Positions 8,680-16,387 of a DNA stretch of 46,436 nucleotides are shown here, in pieces. Made by a program: the position numbers and the translations under genes. Under the pieces are notes generated by a model that saw nothing but the letters and a program-made list of their open reading frames with translations, was not told the DNA's origin and searched no databases. Source of the DNA: a bacterium (GTDB taxonomy: Bacteria; Bacillota; Clostridia; Lachnospirales; Lachnospiraceae); NCBI GenBank assembly GCA_023667365.1, contig JAMPAG010000014.1, forward strand, positions 1-46,436, in the 5' to 3' direction. Numbering within the stretch: position 1 is the first letter of the stretch; each line of letters starts with the position of its first letter.

Positions 8680-9345
8680 TTATTCCGGAAAAACCTCCGT
8701 CACTTCAACACCGATATAGCTGAAGAACGCCTGAATCTCCTCCGCCGATCCGCAGGAAAACCCGTCGTTTAACACAAACAAACCGCTTGCGAAAACCGCA
8801 TGATCTTCACCGACAAGGAATGTGACGGCTGCCGGAACGGCGTCTTCATAGGTATAAAGATAAATGACGTTTTCCTTCACCTCTTCATTCACAAACGTCT
8901 TCGTGACCATACAGGAACTGGATGCCGCCAGCCCCTCGACGCCGCTCATGGCGTTAATCTGCGTCACCAGAGAAGTCAGGGGTTTCTGCACAAGAAGATC
9001 CCGCAATCCCTCGGAAACATGATTCAGTCCGCCCATTTCCAACATTGCGTTAATTCCGTCTTCGTCAACGGAAATCGCATACACCGCTTTCGGCGCCGTA
9101 TCGCCGCCGACGTTGATATTTTGAACAATCTCCTGAATCTCGCTGCTTCCGGTATAAAGCTGCACATATTCTTCGGATCGTGTCATTTCCGACATCAATC
9201 CGACGATTTCCAGTCCCTGTTCATATAAAGATTTGGTTTCTGTATTTTTTTCAGCGCTTCCGCAGGCGGATAAGCCTGCTGCCGACAGCACAAGAACCAC
9301 AGCCGCCGATAATGCTGCCACGACCGTCCTGACCGATTTTTTCAT
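8680..9345 (-). CDS. Small lipoprotein of unknown function (DUF4358-like layout)
   Basis: 221 aa from the ATG at 9345, which has AAGGAG ten bases upstream. Longer in-frame starts lack a ribosome site. The signal is MKKSVRTVVAALSAAVVLVLS followed by the lipobox LSAC, so the mature protein is anchored by the Cys on the outer face of the membrane. After a short linker come a helix (SLYEQGLEIVGLMSEMT) and an alpha/beta region with repeated strand segments (KAVYAISV, YLYTYEDAVPAAVTFLV). The size and the paired-strand pattern recall Lachnospiraceae DUF4358-type lipoproteins, but I cannot confirm that family. It sits between the MBL hydrolase (52 bases away) and hemZ (68 bases), probably in the same transcript. 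Confidence 0.75.
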   Translation of the reverse strand: MKKSVRTVVAALSAAVVLVLSAAGLSACGSAEKNTETKSLYEQGLEIVGLMSEMTRSEEYVQLYTGSSEIQEIVQNINVGGDTAPKAVYAISVDEDGINAMLEMGGLNHVSEGLRDLLVQKPLTSLVTQINAMSGVEGLAASSSCMVTKTFVNEEVKENVIYLYTYEDAVPAAVTFLVGEDHAVFASGLFVLNDGFSCGSAEEIQAFFSYIGVEVTEVFPE

Positions 9346-9370
9346 ACGAATCTTCCCTCTCCTTAACACG

Positions 9371-9393
9371 GGCGATTGCAAAACGCAACTCCC
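9371..9393. repeat. Short GCG palindrome repeat, copy 2
   Basis: GGCGATTGCAAAACGCAACT sits between the MBL hydrolase stop and the lipoprotein ribosome site. It is a diverged member of the family described at 8645. Confidence 0.4.
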
Positions 9394-9397
9394 TGCC

Positions 9398-10039
9398 TTA
9401 CACACAAAACGGATTATACTGCTTCTCATGTCCGATCGTCGTCACGTCCCCGTGCCCCGGATACACCTTGGTCTCATCCGGCAGCACAAACAGTTTTTCT
9501 TTTACGGAGCGCACAAGCTCGCCCGCGCTTCCGGTCGGCAGATCGCTCCTGCCGACGGATTCCGCAAACAGCGTATCGCCGCTGATGAGAATGTCCGCCT
9601 CCGCGAAATAATAGCAGCAGCTTCCCACCGTATGACCCGGCGTCGCGATCACCCGGCAGGTCATGCCTGCGATCGTGATCTCCTCGCCGTCCTTTACATA
9701 TTGATTCGGTTTTACCGTACATGCTCTGCCTGCGTCCGCAGATACGTTTAAGTCCGCGCTCTCGCACAAGGGACGTTCCCCCTCATAGGCATACACCTTC
9801 GCGCCCGATCTCGCGCGCAGCTCCTGCACGCCCCAGATATGATCGAAATGCGCGTGCGTCAGCAGGATGCCCGCCACGCGGAATCCCTTCGATTTGAGGC
9901 GCTCGTATATCGCTGCTCCCTGATCCGCCGCGTCAAAAACAATCGCGTCCTTCTCCGCACCCTCCTGCTCCTCGTCATATACAAAATAGCAATTTGTCTG
10001 GACGGCGCCGATTACCATCCTGCCGATTTTGATTGTCAT
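9398..10039 (-). CDS. MBL-fold metallo-hydrolase (glyoxalase II-like)
   Basis: A 213-aa cytoplasmic metallo-beta-lactamase-fold hydrolase. The metal ligands are visible: THAHFDHIWG (HxHxDH), the histidine in ATPGHTVGSCCYY, the aspartate in ILISGDTLFAESVGRSDLP, and the last histidine in YPGHGDVTTIGHEKQYNP. The length and motif order match the short hydroxyacylglutathione hydrolase-like proteins common in clostridia. These lack the long C-terminal substrate domain of classic glyoxalase II, so the substrate is probably another thioester and is not predictable. The ATG overlaps the relA stop as ATGA and has AAAGGA upstream, which indicates translational coupling with relA. Confidence 0.9.
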   Translation of the reverse strand: MTIKIGRMVIGAVQTNCYFVYDEEQEGAEKDAIVFDAADQGAAIYERLKSKGFRVAGILLTHAHFDHIWGVQELRARSGAKVYAYEGERPLCESADLNVSADAGRACTVKPNQYVKDGEEITIAGMTCRVIATPGHTVGSCCYYFAEADILISGDTLFAESVGRSDLPTGSAGELVRSVKEKLFVLPDETKVYPGHGDVTTIGHEKQYNPFCV

Positions 10040-12414
10040 GATCTTGTCCTTTCTACATCTATCACGCTCGGAATCGTCCGCAGTTTGTCCGTGATCCGGT
10101 TCAACTCCTCGCGGCTGGAAACGTCAAACGAGATTTCCATTGTCACCTTGTCCGTCTTGCTTGTCCGCGTATTGAGCGAGCGGATGTCAATATTGCGCTC
10201 CGTCAGCGCGCGCGAAACGTCCGCCAAAAATCCGCTCCGGTTTGTCGCATAGATCACGATCTCCACCAGATAAGAGCCGCCATGATCCTCCGTTCCCTGC
10301 CACTCCGCGTCAATCAGCCTCTGCCGCTCGATCTCTGGAAGATTGAGCACATTCACGCAGTCCGTCCGGTGGATGGACACTCCGCGTCCCCTCGTGACAA
10401 ACCCGACGATCTCGTCGCCCGGCACCGGAGAACAGCATTTGGAAAAACGAACGGCGACGTCATGAATGCCTTTCACAACGATCGCGCTCTTTCCTTTGCT
10501 CTGAATCTGCGCCCTTGCCGCGCTCTGCTCATTGTTCGCACGGATCTCGCTTAAAATTTCCTCATCGCTCTGCGTCCTTTTGTGATCCGCCTCGTACATT
10601 TCCTGCATCCGGTTGGCGATATGACCTTCCTTTAAGCCGCCGTGCCCGATCGCCGCAAGCACGGAATCCCAATCCTGGAATCCGTATTTGCGCATGATGC
10701 GCTCCATATATTCCGGCCGCATCAGATTGCTTGTATTTAAGGCGCGCGCCTTGCAGTAGTTCGTAATCAGTTCCTTGCCTTTGATGATATTGTCGTCTTT
10801 TAACTGACTCTTGAACCACTGGTTGATCTTCGTCTTCGCCTGCGTGCTCTTGACGATATTCAGCCAGTCCCGGCTCGGTCCCTTGGAATTCTGCGACGTC
10901 AGGATTTCCACACGGTCGCCGTTTTTTAACTCGTAGTCGATCGTGACCAGCTGCTCGTTGACACGCGCGCCGATCATCCGGTTGCCGACCGCGCTGTGAA
11001 CGCTGTAGGCAAAGTCGATCGGCGTGGAACCTGCCGGCAGGCTCTTCACATCCCCTGTCGGCGTAAAGCAGTACACATTATCCGAAAAAAGATCAAGATC
11101 ACTCTTTAACAGCTTGATAAATTCCTTGTTGTCGGACATATCGCGCTGCCATTCCAGAATCTGCCTTAACCATGTCAGCTTTTCCTGCTCGGAATCGTCG
11201 ATCTGCTTGCCGTCCGAGGCAACCTTATATTTCCAATGCGCCGCGATACCGTACTCCGCCGCCTTATGCATCTCAAACGTGCGGATCTGGATCTCAAACG
11301 GCGTTCCGCTCTTTCCGATCAGCGTCGTGTGAAGCGACTGATACATATTTCCTTTCGGCACCGCAATATAGTCTTTGAAACGCCCCGGTATCGGCTTATA
11401 CATTTCATGGATGACGCCGAGCGCCGCGTAACAATCCTTTACGGAATCGACGATGATCCGGACTGCAAACAGGTCGTAGATCTGATCGATCGTCTTATTT
11501 TGATTTTTCATTTTTTTGTAAATACTGAAGAAATGCTTGACGCGCCCGTCGATCTGCGCTTTGATGCCGGCGTTGCGGATATGTTCGCTGACCTCGTCAA
11601 CGATGGTCTGGATATATTTTTCCCGCACATTCTTGCGAATGGCGATCTTATCCACCAGATCGTAATAGACATCCGGCTCCAGATATTTTAGGGAAAGGTC
11701 GTCTAACTCGACTTTTACTTTGGAAATGCCGAGACGCTGTGCGATCGGCGCATAAATATCCAGCGTCTCGCGCGCGATCGCCTGCTGCCTGTCCGGCTTT
11801 TGATACTCTAATGTACGCATATTATGCAGGCGGTCGGCAAGCTTAATGATGATGACGCGGATGTCCTTTGCCATCGCCAGAAACATCTTGCGCAGATTTT
11901 CCACCTGCAGGTCAATCTTATCCCCGCTGCCTTCTTTGTACTTGAGCTTATCGAGTTTCGTCACGCCGTCCACGAGCAGCGCGACGTCCCCTCCGAACAG
12001 CCGCTCTATATCCTCGTAAGTATAATCCGTATCCTCGATTACGTCGTGTAAAAGCCCCGCCGCAATCGTCTCCTTGTCCATTTCCAGATCCGCAAGAATA
12101 ATCGCGACACAGAGCGGGTGGATGATATACGGCTCACCCGACTTTCTTACCTGATCTTTATGCGCCTCGTACGCCACCTTGTAAGCGTGTTCGATCATGG
12201 AACAGTCCGTTGTCGGATGGTATTTTAAGATGCGATCAAGAAGGCTCTGATATAGCGTCTCCGGGCTTTGAAACTCCTGCATCGCCTCAATGCGCCCGTC
12301 GTCGATCACCAGTTCCGGTTTTTTCTCCATGTCGGCGTACCCTTCTAAAGATACCGTGCCGACACGCACCAAATCTTCCTTTTGCTGTACTGCCTGCTTA
12401 TTTTCTTCCGTCAT
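10036..12414 (-). CDS. relA: RelA/SpoT-type bifunctional (p)ppGpp synthetase and hydrolase
   Basis: 792 aa. It makes (p)ppGpp from ATP and GDP/GTP under starvation and also degrades it. Domains in order: HD hydrolase (about 70-200) with the intact HDVIEDT motif at 123-129 and KLADRLHNMR; synthetase (about 285-400) with RFKDYIAVPKGNMYQSLHTT; TGS (about 445-505) with VYCFTPTGDVKSLPAGSTPIDFAY; a helical and Cys-containing region (VRFSKCCSPVPGDEIVGFVTR); and a C-terminal ACT domain (about 715-790). Both catalytic halves look intact, so it is the long Rel type usual in Firmicutes. I place the start at the ATG at 12414 with AGGTG upstream; a GTG at 12420 is an alternative. It follows apt, a common arrangement in this group. 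Confidence 0.96.
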   Translation of the reverse strand: MTEENKQAVQQKEDLVRVGTVSLEGYADMEKKPELVIDDGRIEAMQEFQSPETLYQSLLDRILKYHPTTDCSMIEHAYKVAYEAHKDQVRKSGEPYIIHPLCVAIILADLEMDKETIAAGLLHDVIEDTDYTYEDIERLFGGDVALLVDGVTKLDKLKYKEGSGDKIDLQVENLRKMFLAMAKDIRVIIIKLADRLHNMRTLEYQKPDRQQAIARETLDIYAPIAQRLGISKVKVELDDLSLKYLEPDVYYDLVDKIAIRKNVREKYIQTIVDEVSEHIRNAGIKAQIDGRVKHFFSIYKKMKNQNKTIDQIYDLFAVRIIVDSVKDCYAALGVIHEMYKPIPGRFKDYIAVPKGNMYQSLHTTLIGKSGTPFEIQIRTFEMHKAAEYGIAAHWKYKVASDGKQIDDSEQEKLTWLRQILEWQRDMSDNKEFIKLLKSDLDLFSDNVYCFTPTGDVKSLPAGSTPIDFAYSVHSAVGNRMIGARVNEQLVTIDYELKNGDRVEILTSQNSKGPSRDWLNIVKSTQAKTKINQWFKSQLKDDNIIKGKELITNYCKARALNTSNLMRPEYMERIMRKYGFQDWDSVLAAIGHGGLKEGHIANRMQEMYEADHKRTQSDEEILSEIRANNEQSAARAQIQSKGKSAIVVKGIHDVAVRFSKCCSPVPGDEIVGFVTRGRGVSIHRTDCVNVLNLPEIERQRLIDAEWQGTEDHGGSYLVEIVIYATNRSGFLADVSRALTERNIDIRSLNTRTSKTDKVTMEISFDVSSREELNRITDKLRTIPSVIDVERTRS

Positions 12415-12427
12415 TCTCACACCTGTT

Positions 12428-12531
12428 ATGCGAAACTTATTTGCCTGTCATCCTTTTCACTATCCGAAAGAATCCGCACCCGCGGATTCTTTGAATAAGT
12501 TTTGCTATGCAAAACTTATTTGCCCTCATAC
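12428..12531. repeat. Direct repeat and two hairpins between relA and apt
   Basis: Two similar 25-bp segments (ATGCGAAACTTATTTGCC at about 12429 and ATGCAAAACTTATTTGCC at about 12508) lie 79 bases apart, and the second covers the apt stop codon. Between and over them are two hairpins: AAAGAATCCGC (12467-12477) with its complement at 12482-12492, and AATAAGTTTTGC (12494-12505) with its complement at 12509-12520. The order is the same as in the composite two-hairpin elements elsewhere in the window, though without a T-tract. Confidence 0.55.
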
Positions 12532-13040
12532 CGGATCGCGGAATCCAGACGATAGCCGCTGATCCGCTCCCTGCCTTTTAATCCGGCAAGCTCCATCAGA
12601 ACAACTACGCCGACGACCTCGCCGCCAAGCTGCTCCACAAGCTTGATCATCGCCTCCGTCGTGCCGCCCGTCGCGATCAGATCGTCCACGATCAGCACTT
12701 TCTGTCCTTTTTTGATCGAATCCTTATGCATCTCGATCGTTGCGGTTCCATATTCCAGCTCATAGCTCATGGAAACGGTCTCTCTCGGAAGTTTTCCCTT
12801 TTTACGGATTAAAATAAACGGCTTCCTTTGATTATAAGCGATCGGCGTTCCAAAAATAAAGCCGCGCGACTCCGCGCCGACGACCACGTCATACTCCAGA
12901 TCCTTCACCAGCCCCTGCATGGTGTCAATCGCAAGCTGTAATCCTTCCGCGTCCTGCAGCACGCTCGTGACATCGCGGAAGATGATCCCCTCCTCCGGGA
13001 AATCCGGAATGCTCACTACATACTCTTCCAGTTTTTTCAT
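12516..13040 (-). CDS. apt: Adenine phosphoribosyltransferase
   Basis: A 174-aa purine salvage enzyme that joins adenine and PRPP to give AMP in the cytoplasm. Visible motifs are the N-terminal IPDFPEEGIIFRDVTSVL, VVGAESRGFIFG, which lines the active site, and the PRPP loop VLIVDDLIATGGT at 115-127. The length is typical (170-180 aa). The ATG has a GGGAGG ribosome site. It is the first gene of the apt-relA-MBL run and has a sigma-A-like promoter at 13120-13149. The last codons lie inside a hairpin that continues into the relA gap. Confidence 0.96.
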   Translation of the reverse strand: MKKLEEYVVSIPDFPEEGIIFRDVTSVLQDAEGLQLAIDTMQGLVKDLEYDVVVGAESRGFIFGTPIAYNQRKPFILIRKKGKLPRETVSMSYELEYGTATIEMHKDSIKKGQKVLIVDDLIATGGTTEAMIKLVEQLGGEVVGVVVLMELAGLKGRERISGYRLDSAIRYEGK

Positions 13041-13119
13041 ACCAATCCCTCCCTGTCAGAATAAAACGGTCAAACTTATCATCCGATCGTACGAATCCTG
13101 TTTTCAAACAATTATCATT

Positions 13120-13149
13120 ATTATAGTATAAATGACCATGCAGAATCAA
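13120..13149 (-). promoter_or_regulatory. Sigma-A-like promoter for apt-relA
   Basis: On the minus strand TTGATT (13144-13149), an 18-base spacer and a perfect TATAAT (13120-13125) give a start point near 13113, about 73 bases before the apt ATG. Confidence 0.65.
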
Positions 13150-13252
13150 GTACCAGGGAAAAAAAGAATGAAATCCGATCTGCTCCATCCCTCCAATCCA
13201 GGCACCCTGAAACGAGCAAGCCCGTTTTGAAAAACATCTGCGATTTTTCAAC

Positions 13253-15097
13253 CTATTCCGTTCCGTACCACGAATAAGTCTCACAGATATAGTCCTGCCA
13301 GTCCTGTACCAGTTCCTCGTAAGACTTGCCCCACTCCGCATGGTACGACTTATCCGCACCGACGTACCGGATCACCGCCTGTTCACCGTAACAGTCCGCA
13401 AGATAAGCAACAAAAGAAGCCCCGCTCTGATAGGTCGCATTCGGATCATCCCATCCGCACGCATAGGTCATAAAATCTCCAAAATCGCGGTAATCGATTC
13501 TTATATCGATCGGGCGTCCGATATGCCGGATATATTCGGTTCGATACAACTCTATTTCCTGAAAATCGTCCCCCTCCACGGGATGATTATAATCATCATT
13601 CCAAAAATCATAGGCATATTCATTATACAGGCAGTCATAATTTCTGGCAAATCCCTCGCACGCCCAGAGCTGATCCGGGTCGTCACGTCCGTCCATAAGC
13701 GCATGAATATACTCATGCATCAGGGAAACCACACTTTTTAAGTAGATCGTATGCTTTCCCGTCTGGTAAAAGGATGCATCCGACATGCCTGTGCCATTGG
13801 AAAAGAAAACCGTAAGATCATTTTCATAACGGTCAAAATCAAACAACTCCCGATACTGCCCCATCTGACGGACGTTGCACTCAAAAAACGCTTTCACTTC
13901 ACCATAATCTTCGTGCAGAAAATGTTCCGATACTTTAGGATTTGCCTCCCAATTACGGTCCTGCCAGTCCTTTTCTATGTAAAAAGAAGCATATTCACAT
14001 GCCGCCGCATAATCAAACACCACGCCGCCGTATTGATAACGGATTTCCGTTAAGCTGCATTCCACGCCGTTTTCTGTGTAGAACGCCTCCAGCGCTTCCT
14101 TCGCGCGCCCGATTCCCTCCGCGGTTCCCGAATCGGACAACAGGTTTAAGAACTCCTGCTCCGTATGCGCGGACAGATACGTCTCGACAAAACAGCAGGC
14201 GTTCTTCTTTGCCGCCTCCACGTCTTCCGGCGTGGCAAACCGCTCATCAAAGCACAGCAGGTTTAAGTCGTACAGCTCCGGGCTGCTCATCCGCCAAAAA
14301 ACGCTTCCGTCTCTGTCTGCTGGGACCGCTTCTCCGCCATCGGTCTCTGCCTCCCAGCCGCCGGTTCCTGCCTCTCCGTCACCGATCCCCGCCTCTTCGC
14401 CGTCGATCCCCGCTTCTCCGCCGCCGATCCCTGCTTCTCCGCCGCCGGTCCCCGCTTCTCCGTCACCGATTCCTGCCTCTTCGCCGTCGATCCCTGCCTC
14501 TTCGCCAGCGCCGATCCTCGCTTCTCTGCACAGATGATCCGCATATCCGTACGCCATCCCGTAATTTCCCCACTCGCCATACGCCGTAAGCAGGCACGCC
14601 GCAACAAAGTCTGCAAAATCTCCCGCTTGCAGTGAGGTATACAGCCGATGCTCCACCACGGAAACACCGTCATAGCTTTCCGGCGTGAGCACCACAATCT
14701 CTATCTTTGGCAGAACGCCGTCCATACAGCCAAACGCTCTCTCCGCCGCCGCGATACACGCCTGCCGCTCCTGCTCGCTGATCACGGTTTCAAAATAATA
14801 GACCGCATGAGCGGTCTCCGTCTTTTTCACATCCTTACGGAACGTAAACTCTCCAAGCACCGGTTCCCTGTAGCGGATAATGTCTGCTTCATATTCATAT
14901 ACTGTCGGCACTGTACCGTCTTCCGGATTCTTATATTCCTCCATGTCCCCGTTTTCATTCTCATTTTCAGACGATAAAGTGCCTGCATCCCCCTCATGCC
15001 CTGTCTGCGTTTCCGATCCTTTATTCCCACTTAAACCGCAGGCTGTGAGTACGATCGTCATGATCATGACCGCACATAAGAACTTTCCTTTTCTCAT
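13253..15097 (-). CDS. Lipoprotein, putative gluzincin metallopeptidase with internal tandem repeat
   Basis: 614 aa from the ATG at 15097 (AGAGGAAG upstream). The signal MRKGKFLCAVMIMTIVLTAC ends in a lipobox Cys at residue 20. An acidic linker follows. The catalytic motif is HEYIH at 461-465 in SVVSLMHEYIHALMDG, with a candidate third zinc ligand Glu481 in LWACEGFARNYD. HExxH plus a Glu 16 residues on, in a W-x-x-EG-x-A context, is the arrangement of the peptidase MA-like gluzincins. Residues 199-257 are about eight copies of a seven-residue Gly/Glu/Ala/Ile unit (GEAGIGG) that interrupts the otherwise ordinary sequence. It would act on the outer face of the membrane. No partner gene is adjacent. 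The peptidase call is from the motif only. Confidence 0.72.
   Translation of the reverse strand: MRKGKFLCAVMIMTIVLTACGLSGNKGSETQTGHEGDAGTLSSENENENGDMEEYKNPEDGTVPTVYEYEADIIRYREPVLGEFTFRKDVKKTETAHAVYYFETVISEQERQACIAAAERAFGCMDGVLPKIEIVVLTPESYDGVSVVEHRLYTSLQAGDFADFVAACLLTAYGEWGNYGMAYGYADHLCREARIGAGEEAGIDGEEAGIGDGEAGTGGGEAGIGGGEAGIDGEEAGIGDGEAGTGGWEAETDGGEAVPADRDGSVFWRMSSPELYDLNLLCFDERFATPEDVEAAKKNACCFVETYLSAHTEQEFLNLLSDSGTAEGIGRAKEALEAFYTENGVECSLTEIRYQYGGVVFDYAAACEYASFYIEKDWQDRNWEANPKVSEHFLHEDYGEVKAFFECNVRQMGQYRELFDFDRYENDLTVFFSNGTGMSDASFYQTGKHTIYLKSVVSLMHEYIHALMDGRDDPDQLWACEGFARNYDCLYNEYAYDFWNDDYNHPVEGDDFQEIELYRTEYIRHIGRPIDIRIDYRDFGDFMTYACGWDDPNATYQSGASFVAYLADCYGEQAVIRYVGADKSYHAEWGKSYEELVQDWQDYICETYSWYGTE
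14327..14503 (-). repeat. 21-bp coding minisatellite inside the metallopeptidase gene
   Basis: About eight imperfect units of 21 bases encode seven-residue repeats of the GEAGIGG/GEEAGID type. All units keep the frame, so copy number changes would alter length without frameshift. Confidence 0.85.
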
Positions 15098-15183
15098 TCT
15101 CTTCCTCTCTCCAATAACCCATACAGATACCCAATATCCCAGCAACGCCCGCAGAAAGCAGCAGAAAGCAGGTTGATAAAATC

Positions 15184-15212
15184 ATTATACGGTTTTCCGA
15201 TATTTGATGCAA
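15184..15212 (-). promoter_or_regulatory. Sigma-A-like promoter of the metallopeptidase lipoprotein gene
   Basis: Minus strand: TTGCAT (15207-15212), 17-base spacer, TATAAT (15184-15189). The leader to the ATG at 15097 is about 80 bases. Confidence 0.65.
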
Positions 15213-15260
15213 TCAGAATATCACAGATGCGCCCACACAATTCCTTCTCTGCGCAACTCA

Positions 15261-15310
15261 AAAGAATCCGCCACAGGCGGCTTCTTTGAAAGCGCGCGAA
15301 GCGCGATTTT
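15261..15310. repeat. Composite two-hairpin element, diverged unit
   Basis: Hairpin A is AAAGAATCCGCC (15261-15272) against 15276-15287. Hairpin B is AAAGCGCGC (15289-15297) against GCGCGATTT (15301-15309) with a T-run on the plus strand. It precedes three near-identical tandem units and has the same A-then-B order with different stem sequences. Confidence 0.6.
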
Positions 15311-15315
15311 TGATC

Positions 15316-15553
15316 TATAGGCACTCTCGTGACCTGTGAAGAATCGCAAAGCGATTCTTCGAAAGACTTTCGCGCAAGCGGAAGTCTTTTTAACCTATCG
15401 GCACTCTCGTGACCTGTGAAGAATCGCAAAGCGATTCTTCGAAAGACTTTCGCGCAAGCGGAAGTCTTTTTAACCTATCGGCACTCTCGTGACCTGTGAA
15501 GAATCGCAAAGCGATTCTTCGAAAGACTTCCGCGCAAGCGGAAGTCTTTTTTA
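15316..15553. repeat. Three tandem 80-bp composite two-hairpin elements
   Basis: GCACTCTCGTGACCTGTGAA occurs at 15321, 15401 and 15481, an exact 80-base period. Each unit continues with hairpin A (GAATCGC, loop AAA, GCGATTC) and hairpin B (AGACTT(T/C)CGC, loop GCAA, GCGGAAGTCT) followed by five or six T on the plus strand. The last hairpin B runs up to the malG stop codon. The T-runs follow the plus strand, yet the genes on both sides are on the minus strand, so these do not look like simple malG terminators. The whole 15098-15550 gap otherwise holds only the promoter at 15184. Confidence 0.9.
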
Positions 15554-16387
15554 CCCCTTCACCGCTCCTGCCGTCATGCCGTCCACCAAAAAGCGCATCA
15601 GGCAGAAATACAGGATAACGATAGGTACCGCGATGAACACGGAGCCCGCCGCGAACCGGGCAAATTCCGTCTCGCCGAGGCTCATTAAGCCGACCGCCAC
15701 CGTATACAGGTCTTTCTCCTTTAACAAAAGCTTCGGCAGGATAAAATCGCTCCACGGGAACACAAAGCTCGTGAGCGCCGTGTACACAATGATCGGCATG
15801 GAGATCGGCAGGTTGATCTTTAGGAACACCTGAAAATTCGTGGCGCCGTCGATCCGCGCCGCCTCGTCGATGGAACCCGGTATCGTGTCGAAAAATCCTT
15901 TCTGCGTCAGGTAGCCCATCGGCGCGCCGGAGCTGTAGATCAGGATGAGTCCCCACATTTTATTGATGAGTCCGAACTGCGTCATGATGATGTAGACCGC
16001 GATCATACCCATAAAAGAGGGGAACATGCCGAGCACGAGCGTCGTCTTCATGATCGCTTTTCTGCCGCGGAACTGAAAACGGGACATCGTGTACGCCGTC
16101 AGTATGACTAAAAACGTACCGATCAGGCAGCTCATCGTCGCGATAAAGAGCGTATTGCGGAACCATCTCGGATAGTTATACATTTCCGTGTCCGTAAACA
16201 GCATCCGAAACGTGTTCAGGCTGTACTCGCTCGGAAAAAAGCCGTCAAACGAATAGATGGATCCCGACTTGCTGAAAGAAGCCAGGATCAGCCAAAGGCA
16301 CGGAAAGAGAAACACAAAGCAGACTGCGATCAAAACGATATGTGTCACGAGCGTATCCATGATCCGTAAGGTCTTTCTACTTTTCAT
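15551..16387 (-). CDS. malG: MalG-like maltodextrin ABC permease
   Basis: A 278-aa inner-membrane permease of the carbohydrate ABC importer class (CUT1), with six helices. The first is IVLIAVCFVFLFPCLWLILASFS. The ATPase-contact (EAA) loop is seen as GFFDTIPGSIDEAARIDGATNFQVFLKINLPI, broken here only by its own turn, at about residues 168-200. The ATG overlaps the malF stop as ATGA and has GGAGGA upstream, so malF and malG are coupled. The C-terminus FLVDGMTAGAVKG is the usual MalG ending. No ATPase (MsmX/MalK type) gene is in the cluster, so the importer must share an ATPase encoded elsewhere, as is common in Firmicutes. Confidence 0.93.
   Translation of the reverse strand: MKSRKTLRIMDTLVTHIVLIAVCFVFLFPCLWLILASFSKSGSIYSFDGFFPSEYSLNTFRMLFTDTEMYNYPRWFRNTLFIATMSCLIGTFLVILTAYTMSRFQFRGRKAIMKTTLVLGMFPSFMGMIAVYIIMTQFGLINKMWGLILIYSSGAPMGYLTQKGFFDTIPGSIDEAARIDGATNFQVFLKINLPISMPIIVYTALTSFVFPWSDFILPKLLLKEKDLYTVAVGLMSLGETEFARFAAGSVFIAVPIVILYFCLMRFLVDGMTAGAVKG

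Noticed and set aside
15316..15553. Tandem 80-bp units as a CRISPR array
   Set aside because: There are no unique spacers between repeats, the units are whole-length copies, and no cas genes are present.
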